A DNA stretch of 64,000 bases from Streptomyces fructofermentans (GTDB lineage Bacteria; Actinomycetota; Actinomycetes; Streptomycetales; Streptomycetaceae), in assembly GCF_014651055.1 (NCBI RefSeq), contig NZ_BMWD01000008.1, positions 186,001 to 250,000 of the forward strand, written 5' to 3'. The stretch's first letter is position 1. The number at the start of each line of letters is the position of its first letter. Below the pieces are notes generated by a model. That model made no database searches. It saw nothing but the letters and a program-made list of their open reading frames with translations, and was not told where the DNA came from. Positions 54,261 through 63,018 of this stretch are shown here, in pieces. The translations under genes were made by a program, and so were the position numbers.

Positions 54261-54587
54261 CGGACGGATGCACCGTCGGCCGAATGCCTCCGGCGGACGG
54301 ATGCACCGCGGGCCGAATGCCTCCGGCCGACGGATGCCATCGGCCGCCGGACGTCCCGGCCGACAGGTCCCTCCGGCCGCCGGATGAGCCCGGCCCGACG
54401 GACGGGCAGGCCGACGTGTCCGCAGTGCCGACGCGTGCTCGGACCGCCGCGTACGTCCGCGTCCCCGTGCACCGGCGCCCCGTGCACCGGCCTCCCGTAC
54501 ACAGGCCTCCCGTACACCGGCGCCGCGTACGACGCGTACGTTCCTCGCGGGATTCGGCGGGATTCGGCGGGATTCGGCGGGCATCGG
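54261..54587. repeat. Three different tandem-repeat arrays between two ECF sigma genes
   Basis: A 33-bp unit (starts CGGACGGATGCACCG) at 54261 and 54294 plus a degenerate third; a 15-bp unit CCCGTGCACCGGCCT-like at 54464, 54479, 54494 and 54509; a 10-bp unit CGGGATTCGG at 54548, 54558, 54568 and (variant) 54578. The 643-base gap 54027-54669 holds these, the SigK promoter and no gene I can support. Confidence 0.85.
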
Positions 54588-54669
54588 CCCCGCAGGTCCA
54601 GGGGAGGCCGCCTGCGGGGCCAGGTGGTCCGGGTCCGGGAGGAGTCCGGAGGGCTGCCACCCGCAGGAG

Positions 54670-55296
54670 TCAGCCGACGCCCACCCGCGGGCCCGCCTCC
54701 GTCCACAGGCAGCGGCGCAGCTGGTGCAGGCCGCGCCGGGCATGGCTCTTCACGGTGCCCAGCGGCCAGCCGGTGCGCTGCGCGATCTGGGTCTGGGTCA
54801 GGTCCTCGTAGAAGGCGAGGCGCAGCACCCGTTGCTGCGGAGGTGGCAGTTTGGCCAGCTCGTGCCGGACCAGTACCCGGTCGAGGACCGCCTCGGGCTG
54901 CTCCTCGCCGCCGCCCCGGGCCGTGAGGGACGAGCCCGCCGCCGTGATCAGGTCCGTCCGGCGGGTGCGCGCGCTGAGCGCGTCGGCGATCTTGCGGCGG
55001 CCGATGCCGACGAGCCAGCCGGCGAGCGCCCCGCGCTCGGGCCGGTACCCCTCCCGGCCCCGCCAGGCGGCCAGGAACACCTGCTGGGTGACGTCCTCCG
55101 CCTCCCGGGTGTCGCCCAGGGAGCGGCTCGCGAGCGTGTGCACGAGGGCGCCCCAGCGGTCGTACGCGGCGGCGAGGCAGGCCTCGTCGCCCGCCACGAA
55201 GCCGCGGGCCAGGTCCGCGTCGGCGAGCGTCGTCTCCACCGGCGCCCACAGCGGGGTGCGCGCCTCGTCCTGCTCGGTGGTCGGACGGGTGGTCAT
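54670..55296 (-). CDS. ECF sigma factor, LitS-like by context
   Basis: 208-aa ECF sigma factor: region 2 LARGFVAGDEACLAAAYDRW to GYRPERGALAGWLVGIGRR, region 4 LPPPQQRVLRLAFYEDLTQ to WPLGTVKSHARRGLHQLRR. No adjacent anti-sigma gene. It is divergent from a LitR/CarH-like regulator; in S. coelicolor the ECF factor LitS is encoded beside LitR and drives light-induced carotenoid genes. Identification as LitS rests on this context, not on a motif. ATG at 55296 has GGAG eight bases upstream; the GTG two codons earlier does not fit. Confidence 0.8.
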   Translation of the reverse strand: MTTRPTTEQDEARTPLWAPVETTLADADLARGFVAGDEACLAAAYDRWGALVHTLASRSLGDTREAEDVTQQVFLAAWRGREGYRPERGALAGWLVGIGRRKIADALSARTRRTDLITAAGSSLTARGGGEEQPEAVLDRVLVRHELAKLPPPQQRVLRLAFYEDLTQTQIAQRTGWPLGTVKSHARRGLHQLRRCLWTEAGPRVGVG

Positions 55297-55404
55297 GGCC
55301 ACGGCTCCTCGGGTGGGGCGCGATCCGGCCCGGTGCGCACGGGCGGTCCCGGGACCGTCGCCCGCCGGCCACTTTCCTGCGGCGCGCTCCGGCGTCCCCT
55401 ATCG

Positions 55405-55462
55405 TGTGAACCACTCCACAACTCCGGCAACTCGCATCGTTTCTGCGTCGTATAGTCGGCCC
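55405..55462 (+). promoter_or_regulatory. Divergent ECF/litR promoter region
   Basis: TGTGAACCACTCCACA (55405-55420, TGTG-N8-CACA inverted repeat) may be a regulator site. GGCAAC (55426-55431) and CGTCG (55446) resemble ECF -35/-10 elements. TATAGT (55451-55456) ends six bases before the LitR-like GTG, so that gene may be leaderless. Confidence 0.5.
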
Positions 55463-56497
55463 GTGGACGAACTCGAAGCGCCGGAGCCGGGCGGACACGG
55501 GTCCTTACGGGCGGAGCCGGGTGCCGAGGAGCCCCCGGAGACCGCGGTCACCACGGGCGCGCTGGCGCGCCGCCTCGGGGTGTCGCCCACGACGCTGCGC
55601 TCCTGGGACCGGAGATACGGAGTGGGGCCCGCCGTCCGCGGTGACGGCCGCCACCGCCGCTGGACACCGCGCGACGTGGCGATGCTCGAGGAGATGTGCC
55701 GGCTCACCTCCGCCGGGGTGCCGCCCGCCGAGGCGGCCGCCGCGGCCAAGCAGGGCGCGGGCCCGCGGCCGTCCGCCGACGACCGGTCCGCTCCCGCCCG
55801 AAGGGGTCCCGGCGGGGTGCTGCGGCCGGGGAACGTCCGCCAGGAGTGCAGGGGGCTCTCGCGGGCCGCGGTCCGACTGGACGCCCCCGCCGTGGAGAGC
55901 AGGCTCGCCACCCTCGTCGCACGCCACGGCCTGGTCGCGACCTGGGAGGAGGTGCTCGTACCGACCCTGCACGCCGTCGGCCGCAAGTGGGAGACCTCGG
56001 GCGACCAGTACGTGGAGGTCGAGCACCTGCTGTCCTGGCACATCTCCACCGCGCTGCGCCGGGTCACCCCGATCGCCGAGGTCGCGACCGGCGCCGGATC
56101 GGCGGCTCCGGTCCTCCTGGCGTGCGTGCCCGGTGAGCAGCACAGCCTCCCACTGGAGGCGCTCAACGCGGGTCTCGCCGAACGCGGCCTGCCCACCCGG
56201 ATGTTCGGGGCCGCCGTGCCCGCCGAGGCGCTGACCGAGGCCGTGCGGCGGCTGGGCCCGGTCGCCGTCGTGCTGTGGGCGCAGGCGCGTTCCACGGCGA
56301 GCCTCGCGCTGGCCCGCCATGTCGCGGCCACGCGCTGGGGGGTGAAGGGCGCCCGCAGGCATCCGGTCGTGGTGCTCGGCGGGCCCGGCTGGGCCGGGCA
56401 TCCCGTCCAGGGGATGCTGCGGCCCTCGGGACTGAGCGAGGCGCTGGACTCGCTCGTCGGCGCCTACGAACCGGGCGAGGCGCGGCCGGAGGGCTGA
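55463..56497 (+). CDS. litR: LitR/CarH-like B12-binding MerR regulator
   Basis: 344-aa photoreceptor-type repressor. Residues 25-90 are a MerR winged helix (TTGALARRLGVSPTTLRSWD, then RYGVGPAVR). A helical-bundle B12-cap follows (KWETSGDQYVEVEHLLSWH: W176, E187, H188). The Rossmann cobalamin domain has GEQHSLPLEAL with H227, corresponding to the E-x-H lower cobalt ligand of CarH. Such proteins bind adenosylcobalamin, repress in the dark and release on illumination. The Trp-to-EH spacing is one residue longer than in Thermus CarH. Likely leaderless GTG start. Divergent from the ECF gene. Confidence 0.85.
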   Translation: MDELEAPEPGGHGSLRAEPGAEEPPETAVTTGALARRLGVSPTTLRSWDRRYGVGPAVRGDGRHRRWTPRDVAMLEEMCRLTSAGVPPAEAAAAAKQGAGPRPSADDRSAPARRGPGGVLRPGNVRQECRGLSRAAVRLDAPAVESRLATLVARHGLVATWEEVLVPTLHAVGRKWETSGDQYVEVEHLLSWHISTALRRVTPIAEVATGAGSAAPVLLACVPGEQHSLPLEALNAGLAERGLPTRMFGAAVPAEALTEAVRRLGPVAVVLWAQARSTASLALARHVAATRWGVKGARRHPVVVLGGPGWAGHPVQGMLRPSGLSEALDSLVGAYEPGEARPEG

Positions 56498-56699
56498 CCC
56501 GGGGTCGAAGGCCTGATCCGGGGCGGGTGTGGGGCCCGGTGTCGGCACGGGTCCGGGATCGGCACGGGTCCGGCGCCGGCGTCCGCGGCCGGCGACGGGC
56601 TGCGATCCTGCGCCCGCGGCCGACGGGCCCCGCGCGTTCCGGGCGCCCGCGGACCGGTGGGCCGTGCTGGTGGCCGGCGCCGGAACGATGCCGCGTCCC

Positions 56700-58073
56700 T
56701 CAGTCGCGACCGCGCGCGTGCTTGAAACGGGCCAGTCCCTCGGAGAGGTCGACGACGGGCTCCGGGTAGTCGAAGGCCGCCCGGTCGAGGCCCTGGAGCT
56801 TCCACGGTTCGTGCACGGCGCCGCCGTCGAGACCGGCGAGTTCGGGCACCCACCGCCGCACGTACGCGCCGTCAGGGTCGTACCGCTTCGCCTGCGCGAC
56901 GGGGTTCAGGACCCGATTGGGCCGGGTGTCCGTGCCCGTTCCGGCCATCCACTGCCAGTTGAGCTGGTTGTTGGCGATGTCGCCGTCCACCAGCAGGTCC
57001 AGGAAGTGGCGGGCGCCGACCCGCCAGTCCACGTACAGCGTCTTGGTCAGGAAGCTCGCGGTGAGCAGGCGTCCGCGGTTGTGCATCCAGCCCTCGTGCA
57101 GGAGCTGCCGCATCGCCGCGTCGACCACTGGATATCCGGTGCGTCCCGCCTTCCAGGCCTCGATCTCCTCCTCGGCCCCGGGCCCCGACCGCCAGTGGTC
57201 GTGCCGGGTGCGGTAGTCGGCGCTCGACGCGGCGGGCCGCGCGGCCAGGACCTGGTGGTGGAAGTCGCGCCAGGCGAGCTGCCGTACGAACGCCTCCGCG
57301 CCGGAGCCCCCGGCCCGACGTGACCGGTGCACGAGCTCCACCGGGGACAGGGTGCCGAAGTGCAGATGGGGGGAGAGCCGTGAGGTCGCGTCGCCCGGCA
57401 GGTCGTCGTGCCGGTCGCCGTACGCGTCGATCCCGCCGCGGAGCCAGGCGGTGAACCGCCGCCTGGCCTCGGTCTCACCGCCGTCGGCCAGCCCGGCGGA
57501 CACCCCGGAGACGTCCGCGCGGGAGGGCGGCGCCTCGGAGCCGACGCCCTCCGGCACCCGCACCGCCCGGGGTGCGCCGAGACCGTCCCGCAGGTGCTGC
57601 TCCGACCAGCGGCGGAAGTACGGGGTGAAGACCGCGAAGTGGTCGGAGGAGGCCGGGGTGACGGCGCCCGGGGCGACCGCGGTGATCACCGTGTCGTGCA
57701 GGTGGAGGCGTGTTCCCGAGGACTCCAGGGCGGTGCGCAGCCGCTCCTCCCGGCGCCGAGCGAAGCCGCTGACCCCGGCGGACATGTGCACGTCGAGGGC
57801 GTCGGTCTCGGCGACGACCTTGCCGACCTCTCCGACCGTCTCCCCCGACCGCACGACCAGTCGGCCGCCGCGCTCCCGCAGTCCCGCGTCGAGATCGGTC
57901 AGGCAGTCGGCGAGGAACGCCAGGCGGTTGGGCGCGGCGAAGCCGGCGCCGTCGACGGCCGGGTCCCGCACGAAGAGCGGCACGACCTCGTCCGAGCGGT
58001 CCAGCGCCGCCCGCAGCGCCGGTTGGTCGTGCAGGCGCAGGTCCGAGGTGAACAGGACGACGGAGACGTTCAT
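56700..58073 (-). CDS. phr: Deoxyribodipyrimidine (CPD) photolyase
   Basis: 457-aa class I photolyase. The N-terminal antenna domain is VSVVLFTSDLRLHDQPALRA. The FAD domain has TSRLSPHLHFGTLSPVEL, QLAWRDFHHQVL, GYPVVDAAMRQLLHEGWMHN, TKTLYVDWRVGARHFLDLLV and DGDIANNQLNWQWMAG, which include the conserved Trp residues and FAD contacts. It repairs UV-induced cyclobutane dimers using light. It is downstream of the SDR gene on the same strand with a 76-base gap, so probably co-transcribed. GGAG before the ATG. Confidence 0.93.
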   Translation of the reverse strand: MNVSVVLFTSDLRLHDQPALRAALDRSDEVVPLFVRDPAVDGAGFAAPNRLAFLADCLTDLDAGLRERGGRLVVRSGETVGEVGKVVAETDALDVHMSAGVSGFARRREERLRTALESSGTRLHLHDTVITAVAPGAVTPASSDHFAVFTPYFRRWSEQHLRDGLGAPRAVRVPEGVGSEAPPSRADVSGVSAGLADGGETEARRRFTAWLRGGIDAYGDRHDDLPGDATSRLSPHLHFGTLSPVELVHRSRRAGGSGAEAFVRQLAWRDFHHQVLAARPAASSADYRTRHDHWRSGPGAEEEIEAWKAGRTGYPVVDAAMRQLLHEGWMHNRGRLLTASFLTKTLYVDWRVGARHFLDLLVDGDIANNQLNWQWMAGTGTDTRPNRVLNPVAQAKRYDPDGAYVRRWVPELAGLDGGAVHEPWKLQGLDRAAFDYPEPVVDLSEGLARFKHARGRD

Positions 58074-58149
58074 GGAGGGGCTCCGGGGGAGGGACGGCGG
58101 GCGGGGCGACCTAGTGGTTCCGGCCGGCGGGGGCGAACGGATGCGGGGG

Positions 58150-59676
58150 TCACCGGGCCGGCGTGTGCTCCCGCGGCCCGGCGGGCACCGGCTGCGCGGC
58201 GGCCTTGGCGATGTTGCGGGCCATGCCGCCGAAGACGAGTGCGTGGAACGGCGAGACGCTCCACCAGTACGCGTGCCCGAGGAGCCCGCGCGGATGGAAC
58301 AGGGCCCGCTGCCGGTACCGGGTCCGGCCCCGGTCGTCGGTCTCGGCGTACATCTCCAGCCAGGCCAGGCCCGGCAGCCGCATCTCGGCGCGCAGCCGCA
58401 GCAGGTGTCCCGGCTCGATCTCCTCGACGCGCCAGAAGTCGAGCGAGTCGCCCACCCGCAGCCGGGCCGCGTCGCGGCGCCCGCGCCGCAGGCCGACGCC
58501 TCCCACCAGGCGGTCGAGCCAGCCGCGGACCGCCCAGGCGAGCGGGAACGAGTACCAGCCGTTGTCGCCGCCGATGCCCTCGACCACGCGCCACAGCGCC
58601 TTCTGCGAGGCGTCGACCGCGAGTTCGCGGTGGTCGGTGTAGAGGCTGCCGCCCGCCCAGTCGGGGTCGGTGGGCAGGGGGTCGCTCGGCGCGCCGGACA
58701 CGGAGGCCGAGGACCAGCGGGTCACGACCTGGGCGTCCTGCACGCGCTGCAGAGCCAGTTCGACGGCCTCGTCCAGGCCGATCGGCCGCCCGGGCGGGTC
58801 GGGGACGTACCGTGCGATGTCGTGCTCGTGGCACACGACCTCGTGGCGCAGCGACTCGGTGAGCGGCCGCGCGATCGAGCGCGGGACCGGTGTGACGAGC
58901 CCGACCCAGTGGCTGGAGAGCCGCGGGGTCAGGACGGGCACGGACACGATCAGCCGCGGCGGCAGACCGGCGATCGAGGCGTACCGGCGCATCATCTCGC
59001 GGTACGTCAGCACGTCCGGCCCGCCGATGTCGAAGGCCCGCGAGACGTCGTCGGGCATCCGGGCGCTCCCGACGAGGTAGCGCAGGACGTCCCGGACGCC
59101 GATCGGCTGGATGCGGGTGTGCACCCAGCTCGGTGTGACCATCACCGGCAGCCGTTCGGTCAGATAGCGCAGCATCTCGAAGGACGCCGAACCCGATCCG
59201 ATGATCACCGCGGCGCGCAGGACGGTGGTGGGCACGCCCGACTCCAGGAGGATCCGGCCCACCTCCGCGCGGGAGCGCAGATGGGGGGACAGCTCGCGCG
59301 CCGGGACTCCCGCGGGGGTCAGTCCGCCCAGGTAGACGATGCGCCGCACCCCGGCGGCACGGGCCTGCTCGCCGAAGATGCGGGCCGCCTCGCGGTCGGT
59401 CCGCTCGAAGTCCCCGCCGGTGCCCATGGCGTGCACCAGGTAGTACGCGACGTCCATGCCGCGCATGGCCTCGCGCACCGAGTCGGCGTCCGTGACGTCC
59501 CCGCGGACGACCTCGGCGCGGTCGGCCCACGGGTGGTCGCGCAGCCGGTCGGGGGAGCGGGCCAGGCACCGCACGCGGTGGCCCTCGGACAAAAGTTCCG
59601 GTACCAGTCGGCCGCCGATGTATCCGGTTGCCCCGGTCACCAGGCACCTCAGGCCGGTTCCGGCGTCGTCGCTCAT
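58150..59676 (-). CDS. NAD-dependent epimerase/DUF2867 fusion protein
   Basis: 508-aa protein. Residues 8-330 are an atypical SDR: CLVTGATGYIGGRLVPELL, YYLVHAMGTGGDFERTD, IVYLGGLTPAG, IQPIGVRDVLRYL. Residues 350-490 are DUF2867 (WRVVEGIGGDNGWYSFPLAW, then FWRVEEIEPGHLLRLRAEMR), an SRPBCC-like lipid-binding fold. Similar fusions sit beside photolyase genes in light-responsive loci. Function unknown; a lipid or isoprenoid substrate is possible. GGAGG lies directly before the ATG. First gene of the phr operon and divergent from the MarR gene. Confidence 0.88.
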   Translation of the reverse strand: MSDDAGTGLRCLVTGATGYIGGRLVPELLSEGHRVRCLARSPDRLRDHPWADRAEVVRGDVTDADSVREAMRGMDVAYYLVHAMGTGGDFERTDREAARIFGEQARAAGVRRIVYLGGLTPAGVPARELSPHLRSRAEVGRILLESGVPTTVLRAAVIIGSGSASFEMLRYLTERLPVMVTPSWVHTRIQPIGVRDVLRYLVGSARMPDDVSRAFDIGGPDVLTYREMMRRYASIAGLPPRLIVSVPVLTPRLSSHWVGLVTPVPRSIARPLTESLRHEVVCHEHDIARYVPDPPGRPIGLDEAVELALQRVQDAQVVTRWSSASVSGAPSDPLPTDPDWAGGSLYTDHRELAVDASQKALWRVVEGIGGDNGWYSFPLAWAVRGWLDRLVGGVGLRRGRRDAARLRVGDSLDFWRVEEIEPGHLLRLRAEMRLPGLAWLEMYAETDDRGRTRYRQRALFHPRGLLGHAYWWSVSPFHALVFGGMARNIAKAAAQPVPAGPREHTPAR

Positions 59677-59838
59677 ACGTCCTCCGTCGCTCGATTCCGC
59701 CGTGTCGCCTCTTCGGCCTCCATTGATCCCTTCCCCGTCGGCGGCGTTCCCGGATGCGTGTCCTCCGCACGGACGCGGCGGCGCACCCGGGCGGCGGGCG
59801 GGGCGGCCCCGCGCAGGGGGCTTCTATAGGCTGATCGC

Positions 59839-60384
59839 GTGGCCAGACGAGACGAGCCCGACGGTCGCGAGCGCGACCGGGCGGGCGATCAGGAGCGGGA
59901 CCGGCAGCCGGGCGGCCGGCCGGCCGGCTCCGGTCCGCCGCCGTCGGACCTCCAGGCGTTCGCGGTGCAGCTGCGCAGGATGAACGGTGAGATCAACCGG
60001 CTGGTCCACGGCTTCGCCGGTGAGCACGGTCTGCACGCCACGGACGTCCAGGCGCTCGCCGCGATCCTCGACGCGGACGAGCCGCTCACGCCCGGCCGGC
60101 TGCGCGAGCACCTGGGGCTGACCTCGGGTGCGGTGACGGCCTGTCTGGACCGGCTGGAGCGCGCGGGCCACGTCCGCCGGGTGCGGGAGAGCGCCGACCG
60201 GCGCGTCGTCCACCTGTACTACGTCCCGGACGCCAAGTCGGCGGCGCGGTCGCACTTCCGGCCGCTCGCGGAGGCGACGGCCAGGGTGCGGTCACACTTC
60301 GCCGACGAGGACCTGGCCGTGGTCCTGCGCTTCCTCACGGCGATGAACGAGGAACTCTCCACCGTGCGTTCCCCCGGCCGCTGA
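59839..60384 (+). CDS. MarR family transcriptional regulator
   Basis: 181 aa. An Arg/Asp-rich N-terminus of about 35 residues precedes a standard MarR fold: FAVQLRRMNGEINRLVHGFA, LTPGRLREHLGLTSGAVTACLD (wHTH recognition helix, best read as LTPGRLREHLG then LTSGAVTACLD), HVRRVRESADRRVVHLYYV wing. TATAGG at 59825-59830 ends eight bases before the GTG, so the gene is probably leaderless. It is co-directional with the MMPL exporter gene 139 bases downstream. The palindrome at 60460-60476 is the likely operator. Confidence 0.88.
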   Translation: MARRDEPDGRERDRAGDQERDRQPGGRPAGSGPPPSDLQAFAVQLRRMNGEINRLVHGFAGEHGLHATDVQALAAILDADEPLTPGRLREHLGLTSGAVTACLDRLERAGHVRRVRESADRRVVHLYYVPDAKSAARSHFRPLAEATARVRSHFADEDLAVVLRFLTAMNEELSTVRSPGR

Positions 60385-60459
60385 TCCGTCGCCGCCGGTG
60401 CATCCGGCGGGGGCACGGCCACGGAAGTGGGGGCGTCGAGTACGATCTGGCCTCGATAT

Positions 60460-60476
60460 ATCTCAATCATTGAGAT
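60460..60476. promoter_or_regulatory. MarR-type palindromic operator before MMPL gene
   Basis: ATCTCAATCATTGAGAT: two perfect 8-bp arms around one central base, in the AT-rich promoter region of the exporter gene (start 47 bases downstream). Size and AT-richness are typical of MarR/SlyA sites. Confidence 0.8.
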
Positions 60477-60523
60477 TCTTTTTCGTCGAGTTACCTTGTC
60501 ACCTTCGAAGCACTGGGAGAACG

Positions 60524-62653
60524 ATGTCCACCACCCCGCGGCGGGCCCGCTGGCTGATCCCCGTCGTCCTGCTCGTGGCCTGGCTCGGCATCGGCGGCAT
60601 GCTGGGCCCTTACGCCGGGAAGCTCGGCGAGGTCGCCACCAACGACCAGGCCGCCTTCCTGCCGCGCAGCGCGGAGTCCACCAAGGTCGTCGCGGAGCAG
60701 CGCGCGTTCCAGCAGGACGAGACCCTGCCCGCGGTCGTCGTCTGGACCGGCCCCGGCAGCGGCGGCGACTCCTTCGCGGAGAGCCACCGGGCCGAGGCCA
60801 CCCGGGCCCTCGCCTCCCTCGCGGACACCCCCGGCGTCGTCGGCGGGGTCTCACCGGCCTTGCCCTCGGAGGACGGCAAGGCGCTCCAGGGAGTGCTGCA
60901 ACTGCGGCCCGACCTCGGCGAGGAACTGCCCGTCGCGCTCGAACGGATCCAGGCCGCGGCCGACGGGGTCGCGGGCTCCACCGCGCAGCTGGCGGGTCCC
61001 GCCGCCAGCCAGGCCGACCTCGCGGACGCCTTCGCCGGCATCGACGGACTGCTGCTCGGCGTGGCCCTCGTGACCGTGCTCGTGATCCTGCTGCTCGTCT
61101 ACCGCAGCCTGCTGCTGCCCCTCGTGATCATCCTCGGTGCCGTCTTCTCCCTCGGACTGGCCTGCGCCGTCGTCTACGTCCTCGCCGACCACGACGTCGT
61201 ACGGGTCGACGGCCAGGTCCAGGGCATCCTCTCCATCCTGGTGATCGGCGCGGCCACGGACTACGCGCTGCTCCTCACCGCGCGCTACCGCGAGGAACTC
61301 GCCGTGCGCGCCGACCGGTTCGAGGCCGTGCGGGCCGCGCTGCGCCAGTCGTGGGGCGCGATCGTCGCGAGCGCCGGCACCGTGGCGCTGGGACTGCTCG
61401 CCCTGCTGCTCAGCGATCTGACCAACAACAGGGCGCTCGGACCCGTGGGCGCCATCGGCATCGTGTGCGCGGTCCTCAGCTCCCTGACCTTCCTGCCGGC
61501 CGTCCTCCTGCTGCTCGGCCGCGCCGCCTACTGGCCCGCCAAGCCCCGCCGCACCGGTGGCGGCAGCGAGGGGGTCTGGCACCGGGTCGCGGCACTCGTG
61601 GACCGCGCGCCGCGCAAGGTGTGGGCCCTGTCCCTGGCCGTCCTGCTCGGCTGCGCCGCCTTCTCCCCGGCGCTCACGGCCAAGGGCGTGCCCCTCGACG
61701 AGATCTTCGTCAACGACGCTCCCTCCGTCGCCGCCCAGCAGACGCTCGGACGGCACTTCCCCGGCGGTTCCGGCAACCCCGCCGTGATCATCGCGAACGC
61801 GGACCGGGCGGCTGAGGTCACCGCCGCGGCCCGGGACACCGACGGAGTCGCCTCGGCGGCGCCGGTCACCGCGTCCGGCCGCCCCGGCGGCGGGGAACCG
61901 CGGGTCGTCGACGGCCGGGTGCGCATCGACGTCACCCTGCGGGCCGCCGCGGACACCGACGCGGCCAAGAACACCGTGGCCGGGCTGCGCGAGGCCGTGC
62001 ACGCGGTACCCCGCGCCGACGCCCTCGTCGGCGGCTACACCGCCCAGCAGTACGACACGCGCCGCACCGCCGAGCACGACCGCACGCTGATCGTCCCCGT
62101 GGTCCTCGCCATCATCCTCGTCATCCTGATCGGGCTGCTCCGCTCACTGCTGATGCCGCTGCTCCTGGTGGCCACGGTCGCCCTCAACTTCCTCGCCACG
62201 CTCGGGATCTCGGCACTCGTCTTCGAGCACGTCCTCGGCTTCAGCGGCACCGACGCCTCCGTGCCCCTCTACGGCTTCGTGTTCCTGGTGGCCCTGGGCG
62301 TCGACTACAACATCTTCCTGATGTCCCGGGTCAGGGAGGAGTCGCTGCGCCACGGAGTACGCCAGGGCGTGCTGCGCGGACTGGTCGCCACGGGCGGGGT
62401 CATCACCTCCGCGGGCGTGGTGCTGGCGGCGACCTTCGCCGCCCTCGGAGTCATCCCGCTCGCCTTCCTGCTGCAGATCGCCTTCATCGTCGCCTTCGGC
62501 GTGCTCCTCGACACGCTGGTGGTCCGCTCCCTGCTCGTACCGGCGCTCGCCGTGGACCTCGGGGCCCGGGCGTGGTGGCCCGGCCGGTTGAGCCGCGGAT
62601 CCGGGGACGGGCCGTCGCAGGACCGGGTCCCGCAGGACGCCGTCGGCGTGTGA
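60524..62653 (+). CDS. MMPL/RND family exporter
   Basis: 709-aa membrane transporter with two repeats of the MMPL architecture: one N-terminal helix, an extracellular domain, then five helices, repeated once. GAATDYALLLTARYREEL and LGVDYNIFLMSRVREESL are the matching helix-4/proton-relay motifs (Asp-Tyr), as in MmpL3-type proteins. Substrate may be a lipid or a hydrophobic drug. GGGAG lies before the ATG. Regulation by the upstream MarR gene is implied by the operator. A hairpin follows the stop. Confidence 0.92.
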   Translation: MSTTPRRARWLIPVVLLVAWLGIGGMLGPYAGKLGEVATNDQAAFLPRSAESTKVVAEQRAFQQDETLPAVVVWTGPGSGGDSFAESHRAEATRALASLADTPGVVGGVSPALPSEDGKALQGVLQLRPDLGEELPVALERIQAAADGVAGSTAQLAGPAASQADLADAFAGIDGLLLGVALVTVLVILLLVYRSLLLPLVIILGAVFSLGLACAVVYVLADHDVVRVDGQVQGILSILVIGAATDYALLLTARYREELAVRADRFEAVRAALRQSWGAIVASAGTVALGLLALLLSDLTNNRALGPVGAIGIVCAVLSSLTFLPAVLLLLGRAAYWPAKPRRTGGGSEGVWHRVAALVDRAPRKVWALSLAVLLGCAAFSPALTAKGVPLDEIFVNDAPSVAAQQTLGRHFPGGSGNPAVIIANADRAAEVTAAARDTDGVASAAPVTASGRPGGGEPRVVDGRVRIDVTLRAAADTDAAKNTVAGLREAVHAVPRADALVGGYTAQQYDTRRTAEHDRTLIVPVVLAIILVILIGLLRSLLMPLLLVATVALNFLATLGISALVFEHVLGFSGTDASVPLYGFVFLVALGVDYNIFLMSRVREESLRHGVRQGVLRGLVATGGVITSAGVVLAATFAALGVIPLAFLLQIAFIVAFGVLLDTLVVRSLLVPALAVDLGARAWWPGRLSRGSGDGPSQDRVPQDAVGV

Positions 62654-62661
62654 GCGACGAC

Positions 62662-62689
62662 GGGCGCGCGGCACCGCCACCGCGCGCCC
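62662..62689 (+). terminator. MMPL gene terminator
   Basis: GGGCGCGCGG and its exact complement CCGCGCGCCC around an 8-base loop, nine bases after the stop. Confidence 0.78.
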
Positions 62690-62806
62690 GGGGCTCCGGC
62701 GGACCGACTCCGACGCGCATGGACATGACGTGCCGAAGTGCGGGCAGACGAACTCCACGACAGGTGGCGGCGGCCGCGAAGGCCGAAGGTGGAGGTGTCT
62801 GCCGGT

Positions 62807-62971
62807 ATGGGCACGAAGGTGTTGGAGCGTTTTCCCGCGGGAGCGCCGCGCGGATCGTGGACTGCTGAGGAGTACGCGGCCAGGTGCCGCACCGAGGGCC
62901 GGCCGGCGACAGTGGTGATGGATCTGCCGTCGGACGACTTCCTGGTCGTGGTTCCGGTGGACGAGGACTGA
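62807..62971 (+). CDS. Small conserved-looking protein, 54 aa
   Basis: MGTKVLERFPAGAPRGSW, then TAEEYAARCRTEGRPATVVM and DLPSDDFLVVVPVDED. Compact, with hydrophobic strand at the end and charged helix in the middle; I recall similar short Streptomyces proteins of unknown function. A longer form from 62738 exists, but the ATG at 62807 has GGAGG 11 bases upstream. A strong hairpin follows, supporting an expressed gene. Confidence 0.65.
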   Translation: MGTKVLERFPAGAPRGSWTAEEYAARCRTEGRPATVVMDLPSDDFLVVVPVDED

Positions 62972-62984
62972 CCCCCCGCCCGAC

Positions 62985-63018
62985 CGTCCGCCCCCGCACG
63001 AGGTCGCGGGGGCGGACG
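62985..63018 (+). terminator. Hairpin after the 54-aa gene
   Basis: CGTCCGCCCCCGC (62985-62997) pairs perfectly with GCGGGGGCGGACG (63006-63018) across an 8-base loop, 13 bases after the stop. Confidence 0.85.

Noticed and set aside
53262..55498. Long open frames spanning the sigK-ECF gap on both strands
   Set aside because: They cross tandem repeats, are Arg/Pro/Gly-rich, overlap the true sigma genes in other frames and have no ribosome binding sites or family motifs.
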